A DNA stretch of 64,000 nucleotides, taken from positions 32,906 to 96,905 of the forward strand of contig NZ_JBEBRB010000003.1 of the NCBI RefSeq assembly GCF_040395035.1. The letters are read 5' to 3'. How positions within the stretch are numbered: the first letter of the stretch is position 1; each line of letters opens with the position of its first letter. Source of the stretch: Parapedobacter lycopersici_A (GTDB lineage: Bacteria; Bacteroidota; Bacteroidia; Sphingobacteriales; Sphingobacteriaceae). Made by a program: the position numbers and the translations under genes. Positions 24,714 through 34,030 of the stretch are shown here, one piece after another. The notes below the pieces were generated by a model. That model was not told where the DNA came from and did not search any database. It saw only the letters and a list, made by a program, of their open reading frames with translations.

Positions 24714-24744
24714 GGGAAGGCTGTCCATTTCGGACAACCTTCCC
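24714..24744. terminator. Convergent terminator between mgtC-like and TonB receptor genes
   Basis: Stem GGGAAGG-C-TGTCC (24714-24726) pairs with GGACA-A-CCTTCCC (24732-24744), with one internal mismatch and a short loop. A run of A lies on its left (T on the minus strand), so it works best for the TonB receptor transcript but may serve both. Confidence 0.65.
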
Positions 24745-24772
24745 GGTATTATAAATAATCGGCCCCTGTCCC

Positions 24773-27439
24773 TTAAAAGCTGTAGGTCAATCCCGCATTC
24801 CAGGTAGTACCCAGTCCGTAGTAGTAACCGAATCCGTCTTTCCTGCCAAAATATGTTGTGTTAAACAGATTCAATACATTGCCCCGGAATTTCAGTTGCT
24901 GGCTACCCAAACGGAATAAGTAAGTCAAACCGGCATCAAAGGTGCCGAATGCATCCAGCTTTTCCGGCGCATACACTTCGCCATCCAACGCCGCACCTAC
25001 TACATCCGCCGCTTCTACCTGTGCATACAGGTTGTCGTAAAAGTTGTAACTGGCATCAATAGACAGGTTTTCCAAAATATCGTATTCCGTACCAAAACCG
25101 AATGAAGTCTGCGCGGCATTACCCACTTTTACGCCAGATAGCCCGAGGTTCCCGCTTTCAATGATCTGTGAGTCATCGTTATTTCGCAGCCGGTAAGGCG
25201 AATCGCCGTCGTATTGCCAGTCGCCGAGCGACCCGTATCCGCGGAACATCCACTGGGAGGTAATCTGGGCCTGGAAATCCAACTCCAGCCCTTTATGCAA
25301 TTGCGTAACCCCCGTGAGCAAATAGGTAACGTCCGGGTACACAACATCATTCACCTCCCGGTTATCCGCGTCATAGCCCAGGAAGCGGTTGCGCCATGCC
25401 GTATAGTAGCCGTTCAGGTTAACCGTAAAATTAGCGGCGGTAAACCGGTATCCCGCTTCCAGACCAAAAATCTCCTCATTGTCTACCTCCGGGTCAGTAA
25501 AATCAATGGTACCCTGCTGGAAGACGTTATCCAGGAAAGGCTGTCGCGAGTATTGACCGATGTTGGCAAATAGCGTATGCTGATCACCGATGTTATAGGA
25601 GGCGCCTCCCTTGATGTTGTATCCGATTTTGCTTTCGGTATCGGACTTGGCTTCGCGCTCATCGTAATTCCAACGATTATACTTGATATACGACTGATTG
25701 GACACCGAACCCTGAACGAATACTGAAAAATCATCGTTGCTGTATTCCACCTGTCCAAAGGCACCCTGGTAGTTAATGTCTTCGGAATCGTCGTAGCCAA
25801 CCCGTTGGTCTACCGGGGCGTAGTTAAACAGGGAAGCCCAGGGGTCGGCTTTGTATGTTTTCGTAATTTCAAAATCGCCACCGTGTGCCGCACTGTTCTC
25901 AATCCGGCTATTCAACCCAAGTTTGTTGATGAGTTGCCGGAAATGGTCGCCGTGATAGAAGCGCAGGTCGGCACCCACATTAAAGCTTAGTCCGTAATCC
26001 GTTTCATGATTGAAATTAGATACTAAACCGTACCAGAAATGATTGTTCATCGATGCGCGTAACATGGTGCCGTTAAAGCCGGAACTCACGCCATTGGGGA
26101 TGTCTGCATTATACTTGGCAATGTTATCCCACAACAGCTCGCCCTGTGGTCCGTAAGCGGGTCCATATTGACTGTTCAGCCGGTTTTGACCATTGCCCAG
26201 CGATCCGGTACTACCGCCGCGGCCCATGGATGCATAAAGCACGGTTGAAAGGGAAGATTGATCGGTAATGTCAAAATCCCAGTTGAAGTTGGCTACTGGC
26301 TTGTGGTAGAAATTGGTAACGAGCGAAAGTCCCTCACCGTTATAATGCCCATAGTTGTGATTGCCACGGATACCGGTCATATCGTACCCCGGTTGATTCA
26401 CCGTACCGGCGATACCACCACTGGCATTATCCGGCCAATAAGTTGTTAGCAATCCCTTGGAATAATTCTGACCATGTTTCTGGGGTGCCCCGAAAATCAT
26501 GAAGTTGAAATTGTGGCGCTCATTCGGCTTATAGCCGACGGAGAAGAAATAGCTTTGTCCTTCACCCTGTGTTCCCACGGCATATTTTCTGTCCGCCCTC
26601 CAATAGTCCAGCAGCATGGAAAACCCCCATTTGCGCCGGAGTCCGGTATTGTAGCTGATGGTCCCTTTCAGGAAACCGTCGTTGCCGGTCATCAATCGTA
26701 CGGATCCGCTCCGGGTTAAATCGGTAGCTTTTGTGATGATGTTCACGGTGCCGCCTACCGACGAGATGGCCAGTTTTGATGAGCCTAAACCGCGTTGTAC
26801 CTGAATGGCGTTGGCCACATCGGCGATGGAACTCCAGTTTGACCAATACATATTTCCGTCTTCCATACCATTAATTGGCTGACCATTCAGGAGGTAGGCC
26901 GTGTTGGATTGGTCAAATCCGCGCAGGAAATTCTGTCCATCTCCAAATCCGCTGGCTTGGTTGGCGACAAACACGGACGGCGTGTTTTTCATGATTTCGG
27001 GAAACTCAACGTTTCCAACTCCCTTGTTCTGTATCTCAGCACGTGATACAGTTGATACCGCAATGGGCGTTTTCCGGTCCTCGGCAATGTCAATGATCCC
27101 ACGCCCAACAACCACCACCTCATCCAATGTTTCCGAGCCGGAGGGTATCAAGACAATGGTCCCAATGTCGGAAGACGCCGAAAATGACAAGGTTTGTGTC
27201 GTGAACCCGAGGACACGGATCGTCAGTTCACCTGTTTCCCTATCGGTGGATAGGCTGAAGTTGCCGTTGGCACCCGTGGAGGTTGCACCTGAAGTGCCCC
27301 GGACGGATATCGTGGCGCCGGCTACCGGTTCCGTTCCGTCGGTCACTTTTCCCGTAAGCACCCGCTGTGCCCAGGAATAGTTGCTAAGTAACATTAAAAA
27401 AGCAACTAAAATCGAAAATTTAGTAGTCTTTCGTTTCAT
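24773..27439 (-). CDS. TonB-dependent outer-membrane receptor
   Basis: An 888-residue receptor. A signal peptide (about 1-24, ending YSWA) precedes a carboxypeptidase-like regulatory domain (VLTGKVTDGTEPVAGATISVRG) typical of Bacteroidota receptors. Then a TonB box-like segment (LDEVVVVGRG), a plug domain (NTPSVFVANQASGFGDGQNF, LRGFDQSNTAYLLNGQPI), and a 22-strand-type barrel ending in the aromatic C-terminus WNAGLTYSF. The ligand is not evident; no SusD partner or siderophore genes adjoin, so it is likely a stand-alone receptor for an iron complex, cobalamin-like or other ligand. ATG at 27439 fits the signal peptide. Confidence 0.9.
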   Translation of the reverse strand: MKRKTTKFSILVAFLMLLSNYSWAQRVLTGKVTDGTEPVAGATISVRGTSGATSTGANGNFSLSTDRETGELTIRVLGFTTQTLSFSASSDIGTIVLIPSGSETLDEVVVVGRGIIDIAEDRKTPIAVSTVSRAEIQNKGVGNVEFPEIMKNTPSVFVANQASGFGDGQNFLRGFDQSNTAYLLNGQPINGMEDGNMYWSNWSSIADVANAIQVQRGLGSSKLAISSVGGTVNIITKATDLTRSGSVRLMTGNDGFLKGTISYNTGLRRKWGFSMLLDYWRADRKYAVGTQGEGQSYFFSVGYKPNERHNFNFMIFGAPQKHGQNYSKGLLTTYWPDNASGGIAGTVNQPGYDMTGIRGNHNYGHYNGEGLSLVTNFYHKPVANFNWDFDITDQSSLSTVLYASMGRGGSTGSLGNGQNRLNSQYGPAYGPQGELLWDNIAKYNADIPNGVSSGFNGTMLRASMNNHFWYGLVSNFNHETDYGLSFNVGADLRFYHGDHFRQLINKLGLNSRIENSAAHGGDFEITKTYKADPWASLFNYAPVDQRVGYDDSEDINYQGAFGQVEYSNDDFSVFVQGSVSNQSYIKYNRWNYDEREAKSDTESKIGYNIKGGASYNIGDQHTLFANIGQYSRQPFLDNVFQQGTIDFTDPEVDNEEIFGLEAGYRFTAANFTVNLNGYYTAWRNRFLGYDADNREVNDVVYPDVTYLLTGVTQLHKGLELDFQAQITSQWMFRGYGSLGDWQYDGDSPYRLRNNDDSQIIESGNLGLSGVKVGNAAQTSFGFGTEYDILENLSIDASYNFYDNLYAQVEAADVVGAALDGEVYAPEKLDAFGTFDAGLTYLFRLGSQQLKFRGNVLNLFNTTYFGRKDGFGYYYGLGTTWNAGLTYSF

Positions 27440-27610
27440 AGTGATAAGTTGAGTGAGTTTCTGTGCGGAGATGAAGCAATTCCCAAGGAGGGAAGGTGCG
27501 CTGTCGTTTAATCGTTTTGAGAAACAATCCATTCATGGTATGAATGATGAACAGAACAAAGGTAACGCATTTTGGATTAACCGTATGTTAATTGATTATT
27601 ATATAACATA

Positions 27611-27648
27611 TTACAAAAAAAGCGCCCCGTTGATTGTCGGGGCGCTTT
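27611..27648 (-). terminator. Intrinsic terminator of the APC permease gene at 27675
   Basis: An 11-base-pair GC-rich stem (AAAGCGCCCCG at 27619-27629 with CGGGGCGCTTT at 27638-27648) followed by a T tract on the minus strand. It sits 27 bases after the permease stop, in the 235-base gap before the TonB receptor gene; I see nothing else in that gap. Confidence 0.85.
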
Positions 27649-27674
27649 CTGATAGTTTACTTTCAGAACCAACC

Positions 27675-29168
27675 TTAGGGTTCCGTCGTGTTTTCGTTAT
27701 GTGATTTTACGTCGATGCGTATTTTACTGTGGCGTTTTCCGTATAAAAAGTAGATGACCATACCGATGACCATCCATATGGCCAGCCGTTCCCAGCTTTC
27801 GATGGGCAAGGACGCCATTAATGCAATACAGACAATTACACCGAGTATCGGTACAACCGGTACGAACGGTGTCCGGAACGGACGGACGGCGAGCGGATTG
27901 GTCTTACGTAATACAATAACGCCAATACATACCAGGCAGAATGCGAATAGCGTTCCAATACTTACCATGTGACCCAGGTCTGCAACCGGTACCAGTCCGG
28001 CAAACAAACTTACAAATACCATGAAAATCAGGTTAGTTTTCCAGGGCGTTTGCCGTTTGGACAGATCGGAGAAAAATTTGGGGAGCAGTCCGTCTTTACT
28101 CATGGTATAAAAGACGCGGCTTTGTCCCAGCAGCATGACCAGCATCACGGAAGTATAACCGGTGAGAATGGCTACAATCAATGCGGTGTTCAGAAAAGTG
28201 TATCCGGTGCGGGAAAATGCGGTGGCGACAGGTTTTGCATCGCCGGCGAATGTCGTGTAATTGGCCAGGCCGGTAAGTACAAACGAAAAGAGCATATACA
28301 ATACGGTACAGATGACCAATGATCCGATGATGCCGATTGGCATTCCTTTCTGCGGGTTTTTTGCCTCCTGTGCGGCAGTACTCACGGCGTCAAAACCGAT
28401 GAAGGCGAAAAAGACCACACCCGCCCCGCGCATAATACCACTGATGCCATATGCACCAAAATAGTCGCTGGTAAAGAAGTCAAAAAAGCCCAATTTGCCG
28501 GCTTTGACCAGTTCTTCCCCTTCATTGGCAGGAATAAAGGGTTCATGGTTGGCCGGATTGATAAAACTCCATCCAAGTGCAACAAATATCAGCACTACCG
28601 CCACTTTAACCACTACGAGGATGTTATTGACCAGCGACGATTCCTGCGTGCCGCGGATAAGCAGCAGCGATAACAGGCATACAATGAAAATTGCCGGTAA
28701 GTTAACAATTCCCCCTTCCCACGGACCATGCAGGAATTCCGGAGGAATATTTATGTTAAATTCCTGTAGAAATTCATTAAAGTACTGCGACCAGCTGGAA
28801 GCCACAGTAGCGGCACCCAACGCGTATTCCAGCACAAGGTCCCATCCGATAATCCAGGCGACAGCTTCACCCATGGTTGCGTATGAATACGTATACGCAC
28901 TACCGGCTACCGGAATCATAGCTGCAAATTCGGCGTAGCACAACCCCGCGAGTGCGCATCCAATGGCTGCGATGACGAAAGAAAGCGTTACTGCGGGACC
29001 GGCGTTTTCCGCCGCGGCTATCCCGGTCAGGGAAAAAAGACCGGCGCCCACAATCGCGCCTACACCCAATGCCACCAACCCACCGCTTGACAGTGTCCGT
29101 TTAAGGGTTCCTTCTCCGCTCTCCTGCGCCTCGTTCACCAATGTGGCAATCGATTTTTTAAATAACAT
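27675..29168 (-). CDS. APC-superfamily amino acid permease (cationic amino acid transporter type)
   Basis: A 497-residue, 12-14 helix permease of the APC superfamily. The first helix carries the unwound substrate motif GAIVGAGLFSLTGIAA, and the FFAFIGFDAVSTAAQEAKNPQKGMP segment is typical of the cationic amino acid transporter (CAT/YfnA) branch. It probably imports an amino acid by ion symport; the substrate is not determined. It has its own promoter (29218-29225) and terminator. Confidence 0.88.
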   Translation of the reverse strand: MLFKKSIATLVNEAQESGEGTLKRTLSSGGLVALGVGAIVGAGLFSLTGIAAAENAGPAVTLSFVIAAIGCALAGLCYAEFAAMIPVAGSAYTYSYATMGEAVAWIIGWDLVLEYALGAATVASSWSQYFNEFLQEFNINIPPEFLHGPWEGGIVNLPAIFIVCLLSLLLIRGTQESSLVNNILVVVKVAVVLIFVALGWSFINPANHEPFIPANEGEELVKAGKLGFFDFFTSDYFGAYGISGIMRGAGVVFFAFIGFDAVSTAAQEAKNPQKGMPIGIIGSLVICTVLYMLFSFVLTGLANYTTFAGDAKPVATAFSRTGYTFLNTALIVAILTGYTSVMLVMLLGQSRVFYTMSKDGLLPKFFSDLSKRQTPWKTNLIFMVFVSLFAGLVPVADLGHMVSIGTLFAFCLVCIGVIVLRKTNPLAVRPFRTPFVPVVPILGVIVCIALMASLPIESWERLAIWMVIGMVIYFLYGKRHSKIRIDVKSHNENTTEP

Positions 29169-29217
29169 GTTGATTTTCTTTAATGATAATTTAGGATTAT
29201 CTGCATTAGTTACGTTT

Positions 29218-29225
29218 CAAACCTA
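29218..29225 (-). promoter_or_regulatory. -7 element of the APC permease at 27675
   Basis: TAGGTTTG on the minus strand matches TAnnTTTG. The leader to the ATG at 29168 would be about 44 bases. Confidence 0.5.
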
Positions 29226-29280
29226 CAAATATTTATTTTATTAGTGCAGAAAAAAAATGACATTATTCGCTGTAATTCGC

Positions 29281-29343
29281 CATAAAACGATAAAAACAAA
29301 GGAGGTAAGTTGTGCTTGCCTCCTTTGTTTTTATCGTTTTATG
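29281..29343. terminator. 63-base near-perfect palindrome after hppA
   Basis: A left arm at 29281-29305 (CATAAAACGA...AAAGGAGG) is the exact reverse complement of 29319-29343 (25 bases). Four further bases on each side of the loop also pair with one G-T wobble, leaving a loop of only five. It lies 7 bases after the hppA stop and probably ends its transcript. The stem is far longer than other terminators in the window. Confidence 0.75.
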
Positions 29344-29349
29344 TAAGGG

Positions 29350-31605
29350 TCAGAACCGGGACGCCGGCAGTACCACGGTATTATCAGTGGTGGCGTTTTC
29401 TGATTCCACGTGCGAAATAACCTTTTCGGACGACGTGCTTACACGGGTATCCGCCAAGTGGCCGCCGTTGACGCTGATGTGCGGCGCAATGATGAGCGAT
29501 ACAATGGACATTAATTTAATCAGGATATTCATGGAAGGACCTGAAGTATCCTTAAACGGATCACCTACAGTGTCACCTGTCACCGATGCCTTATGCGCAT
29601 CGGAACCTTTAAATTCCATCTTGCCGTTGATTTCAACGCCGGCTTCAAAAGATTTCTTTGCATTGTCCCAGGCACCTCCGGCATTATTCTGGAACATGCC
29701 GAGCAACACGCCCGACACCGTTACACCGGCTAGCAATCCCCCTAAAATTTCAGGAGAAGAGGTGTCTTCAAATACGTTCTGGAACCCGAATCCTACCAGG
29801 ATTGGCACAACCAGGGCGATTGCGCCCGGTAAGATCATTTCACGGATTGACGCCTTAGTGGAAATAGCGACACATTTGTCATATTCCGGCTTTGCTTTGT
29901 ACTCCATAATACCCGGGATTTCACGGAATTGCCTGCGCACTTCCTCAACCATAGCCATCGCTGCGCGGCCTACCGCGGCTATCGCCAGCGATGAAAAGAT
30001 GAACGGGATCATGGCGCCAACAAACAGCGCGCCCAATACCGGTGCCTTATAAATATTAATTGCGTCAATACCGGATATGCCTACAAATGCGGCAAAAAGT
30101 GCCAGTGCCGTCAATGCGGCTGAAGCAATGGCGAACCCTTTTCCCGTAGCCGCCGTGGTGTTACCCACTGCATCCAGTTTATCGGTGCGCTCGCGTACTT
30201 CCTTCGGCAGGCCGCTCATCTCCGCAATACCGCCAGCATTATCGGCGATCGGCCCAAAAGCATCGATCGCGAGTTGCATCGCTGTCGTAGCCATCATGCC
30301 CGCTGCAGCAATCGCCACACCGTATAATCCCGCAAAAGCGTAAGAAGAAATGATGCCGGCAGCCAGGATAATGGTTGGTATCATGGTCGATTCCATGCCG
30401 ATGGATAACCCGCCGATAATATTCGTGGCATGCCCCGTTGAAGACTGCTTGACAATCGAACTCACTGGCCGTTTTCCCATTGCCGTATAATGTTCCGTAA
30501 CGATACTCATCAATGCGCCAACTACCAGGCCCACGATGATTGCAAAAAATACATCCAACGAGGTAAACGAAACGCCCCGCAATTCAAGCTGGTCGGGCAG
30601 CAGCCAGCCGACCACGAAATAAGATGCAATTGCCGTAAAAATAATGGACGACCAGTTGCCCAGGTTCAATGCCTGCTGCACATCGCCCTGATCATTGTTT
30701 ACCCGTACCAGGGCAGCCCCCAGGATAGAGAAAATAAGTCCCAGTCCAGCAATTAAAATAGGCAGTAGGATAGGGGCAATACCCCCAAACTGATCGGCTG
30801 AGATAATTTCACGCCCCAGTACCATGGTTGCCAATATTGTGGCCACGTACGAGCCGAATAAGTCCGCACCCATGCCTGCAACGTCTCCCACATTATCACC
30901 CACGTTGTCTGCAATCGTGGCAGGATTACGCACGTCGTCTTCGGGAATCCCCGCCTCGACCTTGCCAACCAGGTCCGCACCCACGTCTGCAGCTTTCGTA
31001 TAGATACCACCGCCTACACGGGCAAAAAGCGCAATAGATTCCGCACCGAGGGAGAAACCCGCCAATACTTCCAGGGCTTTCTCCATTTCAAGTCCATTTA
31101 CGTTGCCGCCGGTGCTAACTACATATGCTTGGTAAAATATGATGAATAGCGTACCCATACCCAACACGGCAAGCCCTGCTACACCAAGTCCCATCACCGT
31201 ACCACCGGTAAACGAAACCTTAAGTGCTTTGGTCAGGCTGCTGCGGGCGGCTTGTGTGGTGCGTACATTGGCCTTCGTGGCGATATTCATGCCGATGTAT
31301 CCGGCAAACGCCGAGGTAACGGCCCCAATAACAAAAGAGACCGCAATTACCCAACTGGATGTTTCTACCAATGTGCCCGACCAGGCCAGTAAAATAGCGG
31401 CAATAATGACAAAGTAGGAAAGTACTTTCCATTCGGCCCTTAAGAAGGCCATTGCCCCTTCGGCGATGTGTCCTGCCAATGAACGCATATTCTCGTCACC
31501 GGCGTCCTGCCTGTTTACCCATGCCGACTTGACAATCATAACAATGATGCCCACTACGCCGAGTGCGGGAATTAAATAAATAAGATTTTGCTGTAGAAAT
31601 TCCAT
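29350..31605 (-). CDS. hppA: Membrane-bound ion-pumping pyrophosphatase (potassium-dependent type)
   Basis: A 751-residue, about 16-helix protein that couples hydrolysis of pyrophosphate to proton or sodium transport. The catalytic sequences are present: DVGADLVGKVEAGIPEDDVRNPATIADNVGDNVGD (core DVGADLVGKVEAG) and the late SFEAGVEING...HKASVTGDTVGDPFKDTSGPS. In GNTTAATGKG the alanine after GNTTA marks the potassium-dependent class (the independent class has lysine). Whether it pumps protons, sodium or both cannot be settled from sequence. It has its own promoter and is followed by the long palindrome. Confidence 0.94.
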   Translation of the reverse strand: MEFLQQNLIYLIPALGVVGIIVMIVKSAWVNRQDAGDENMRSLAGHIAEGAMAFLRAEWKVLSYFVIIAAILLAWSGTLVETSSWVIAVSFVIGAVTSAFAGYIGMNIATKANVRTTQAARSSLTKALKVSFTGGTVMGLGVAGLAVLGMGTLFIIFYQAYVVSTGGNVNGLEMEKALEVLAGFSLGAESIALFARVGGGIYTKAADVGADLVGKVEAGIPEDDVRNPATIADNVGDNVGDVAGMGADLFGSYVATILATMVLGREIISADQFGGIAPILLPILIAGLGLIFSILGAALVRVNNDQGDVQQALNLGNWSSIIFTAIASYFVVGWLLPDQLELRGVSFTSLDVFFAIIVGLVVGALMSIVTEHYTAMGKRPVSSIVKQSSTGHATNIIGGLSIGMESTMIPTIILAAGIISSYAFAGLYGVAIAAAGMMATTAMQLAIDAFGPIADNAGGIAEMSGLPKEVRERTDKLDAVGNTTAATGKGFAIASAALTALALFAAFVGISGIDAINIYKAPVLGALFVGAMIPFIFSSLAIAAVGRAAMAMVEEVRRQFREIPGIMEYKAKPEYDKCVAISTKASIREMILPGAIALVVPILVGFGFQNVFEDTSSPEILGGLLAGVTVSGVLLGMFQNNAGGAWDNAKKSFEAGVEINGKMEFKGSDAHKASVTGDTVGDPFKDTSGPSMNILIKLMSIVSLIIAPHISVNGGHLADTRVSTSSEKVISHVESENATTDNTVVLPASRF

Positions 31606-31661
31606 TATATTTGATCCAATTAACTAATAAAATTTAAGATAGGCCTAAAATCATGCGATGC

Positions 31662-31669
31662 CAAAAATA
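31662..31669 (-). promoter_or_regulatory. -7 element of hppA
   Basis: TATTTTTG on the minus strand matches TAnnTTTG; the leader to the ATG at 31605 would be about 50 bases. The rest of the 31606-31869 gap shows no further gene or structure I can support. Confidence 0.5.
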
Positions 31670-31869
31670 AGATGCTTATTGAAATAAACAAATTTATTTG
31701 CGCTTTTTTTGCAGGGTGTGGCGGGTTCGCCCGACAGGCTGTACATCAATTGTTATCATCCCGATTTGCAACCATTTCTGTAACGAGAAACAGCGGGTGG
31801 TCGTTGCCGGAATCGCCAAAAGAAACAGACAGGGCAGGGGTGGTCATCCAATACCGATAAACCTAAAAT

Positions 31870-33303
31870 ATGATAAACACAACCAACAATGAAGAGGCAC
31901 ATGACATGAAGCGCGAGCTCAAATTGCTCGATGCTACGATGCTGGTAGCCGGTTCCATGATCGGCTCAGGTATATTTATTGTCAGTTCGGATATTGCCCG
32001 TCATGTAGGCAGCGCAGGTTGGCTAATCGCAGTATGGTTACTCGCGGGGGTCATTACGGTCATCGCTGCCCTGACTTACGGCGAGCTCTCCGGTATGTTT
32101 CCCAAAGCTGGCGGACAATACGTGTACCTGCGTGAAGCCTATAATAAACTGGTTGCTTTTTTATACGGCTGGTCGCTGTTCATGGTGATCCAGGCCGGTA
32201 CCATTGCCGCTGTGGGCGTGGCATTTGCCAAGTTTGCCGCTTACCTCTATGAGCCGCTCGGCGACGGGAACGTATTATGGGATTTTGGGATATTTCGGCT
32301 GAATGCTGCCCAGCTGGTGGCGATCGGCACCATAATTTTCCTCACGTGGTTGAATACCCGTGGAGTAAAAAACGGCAAGATCATCCAGACGGTATTCACG
32401 CTGGTTAAAATTCTGTCACTGGGTGGACTGATCGTGGCAGGGCTCTTCGGCGCGTTCAACACGGCGGTATGGGATGCCAATTGGGCCGCGCCCTGGGAAA
32501 CCATTCGCTGGGATGCTGTCGGCGGGCACGCCGTTTCCGTAAGTGGTGCAGCGGTCTTTGCCGGGATTGTATCCGCCATGGTCGGCTCGTTATTCGCAAG
32601 TGATGCCTGGAACAACGTTACATTCATCGCCGGAGAGATACGCAATCCCAAGCGGAATATAGGCCTTAGCCTTTTTTTAGGTACACTTATCGTAACGGTT
32701 ATTTACGTGTTGACCAACCTCATGTACCTGGCGACATTACGCTTGCCTGAAATTGCTTTCGCGCCGGCCGACCGTGTCGCGGTAGCGGCTGCGCAGGCGA
32801 TCTTCGGATCCGTGGGCACCATGGTCATTGCCGTGATGATTATGGTGGCGACCTTCGGCTGCAATAACGGATTGATCCTGGCGGGTGCCCGGGTATATTA
32901 TACCATGGCGCAGGACGGGTTGTTTTTCAAAAAGGCAGGAGTTCTGAACCGATTCGAGGTGCCGGGCTGGGGGCTTTGGGCACAATGCGTCTGGACATCC
33001 GTACTGTGCCTGACAGGCCGCTATGGCGACCTGCTCAACTACGTTATCTTCGTGGTACTGATTTTTTATTCGCTGACCATTATCGGTGTATTCATATTAC
33101 GGCGGAAACACCCCGACATGCCCCGTCCATACCGGGCTTTTGGATACCCTGTATTACCCGCTTTTTATGTGGCAGCCGCGCTGACTATCTGTATCGGACT
33201 CCTGATCTATCAGCCAACGTTTACGTGGCCGGGACTCATTATTGTGCTTTTAGGGATTCCAGTCTATTACCTGTGGAATAAAAAAACGCCAGCTACGCAA
33301 TAA
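31870..33303 (+). CDS. APC-superfamily amino acid permease (LAT-like)
   Basis: A 477-residue permease with 12 hydrophobic helices. The first helix contains SMIGSGIFIVSSDIA, the substrate-binding GSGIF motif, and later SLFASDAWNNVTFIAGEIRNPKRNIG is typical of the L-type/AGT branch. It probably exchanges or imports a neutral amino acid. The start could also be the ATG 12 codons in (MKRELKLL). It is divergent from hppA and ends at a hairpin. Confidence 0.87.
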   Translation: MINTTNNEEAHDMKRELKLLDATMLVAGSMIGSGIFIVSSDIARHVGSAGWLIAVWLLAGVITVIAALTYGELSGMFPKAGGQYVYLREAYNKLVAFLYGWSLFMVIQAGTIAAVGVAFAKFAAYLYEPLGDGNVLWDFGIFRLNAAQLVAIGTIIFLTWLNTRGVKNGKIIQTVFTLVKILSLGGLIVAGLFGAFNTAVWDANWAAPWETIRWDAVGGHAVSVSGAAVFAGIVSAMVGSLFASDAWNNVTFIAGEIRNPKRNIGLSLFLGTLIVTVIYVLTNLMYLATLRLPEIAFAPADRVAVAAAQAIFGSVGTMVIAVMIMVATFGCNNGLILAGARVYYTMAQDGLFFKKAGVLNRFEVPGWGLWAQCVWTSVLCLTGRYGDLLNYVIFVVLIFYSLTIIGVFILRRKHPDMPRPYRAFGYPVLPAFYVAAALTICIGLLIYQPTFTWPGLIIVLLGIPVYYLWNKKTPATQ

Positions 33304-33310
33304 CACAAGT

Positions 33311-33340
33311 AAGGGGGGCGCTTATCAGGCTGCCCCCCTT
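33311..33340 (+). terminator. Terminator between the LAT-like permease and the convergent methyltransferase
   Basis: AAGGGGGGC (33311-33319) pairs with GCCCCCCTT (33332-33340), nine base pairs with a 12-base loop. The T run after it is short, so efficiency is uncertain. Confidence 0.65.
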
Positions 33341-33389
33341 ATTCTCATATTTACCTGCCCTGTTACCGGCGGTTACACAGGCTATTACC

Positions 33390-33929
33390 TTACTTTGCAG
33401 GTACCGTCCACAGATAAACAGTGTCATTACCCACTTCCACGGTCTTTTCAGCTTCCCAGTCGCCCATATCAAAGTCATGTGAAACGATGCGACTGCCCGG
33501 CTTCAGCTCGCTGAGCAACTTGGGCCGCAGCTTCAGGTTCACGGAAGGCAGCAGATACATGGTTACTACATCTGCGTCGCTGAAATCGAACTCAAACAAA
33601 TCACCCTCGACGAATTTTACCTTATCAGTAACACCCGCGGCAGCGGCATTGGCGTTGGCCTCTTTAATGCGCTCGGGGTTTAGGTCTACACCAACACCCG
33701 TAGCGCCGAATTTCTGGGCGGCCGTAATCACGATTCGCCCGTCTCCGCATCCAAGGTCATAGACGACATCACCCGGTTTTACATTTGCCTGTTTCAGCAT
33801 CTCTTCGACAACTTCCTGCTTCGTGGGGACATACGGAACGTCCAGATTCGGTTGCTGCGCGTACGCACCGGCACACGCCGTGAGGAAGAAAACAACCAAC
33901 CAGTTTTTTAATGTGCTCATTGTGTTCAT
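33390..33929 (-). CDS. Exported class I SAM-dependent methyltransferase-like protein
   Basis: A 179-residue protein with a signal peptide (about 1-24, LVVFFLTACAGAYA before QQPN) and then a complete Rossmann methyltransferase core: motif I YDLGCGDGRIVI (57-68), the acidic end of strand 2 (VGVDLNPER), motif II-type VKFVEGDLFEFDF and VVTMYLLPSV. Proteins of this kind occur with and without signal peptides; SAM is not normally available in the periplasm, so either the signal is not a real export signal, the protein acts before export, or it has another function. Two in-frame ATGs are possible (33929, 33920). Convergent with the permease at 31870. Confidence 0.82.
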   Translation of the reverse strand: MNTMSTLKNWLVVFFLTACAGAYAQQPNLDVPYVPTKQEVVEEMLKQANVKPGDVVYDLGCGDGRIVITAAQKFGATGVGVDLNPERIKEANANAAAAGVTDKVKFVEGDLFEFDFSDADVVTMYLLPSVNLKLRPKLLSELKPGSRIVSHDFDMGDWEAEKTVEVGNDTVYLWTVPAK

Positions 33930-34030
33930 TTTTAAGGTTATCTATTTAGTGAATATCCAAATCAGTCAATTGGTAAACACGGCTTGCAGTCCGATTGTTT
34001 GGGGCGCTGCATCCGCGTGCGGACCGTGCA

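Noticed and set aside
31672..31860. 62-residue open frame upstream of the LAT-like permease
   Set aside because: Lacks family features and overlaps the region of the hppA promoter; no start signal.
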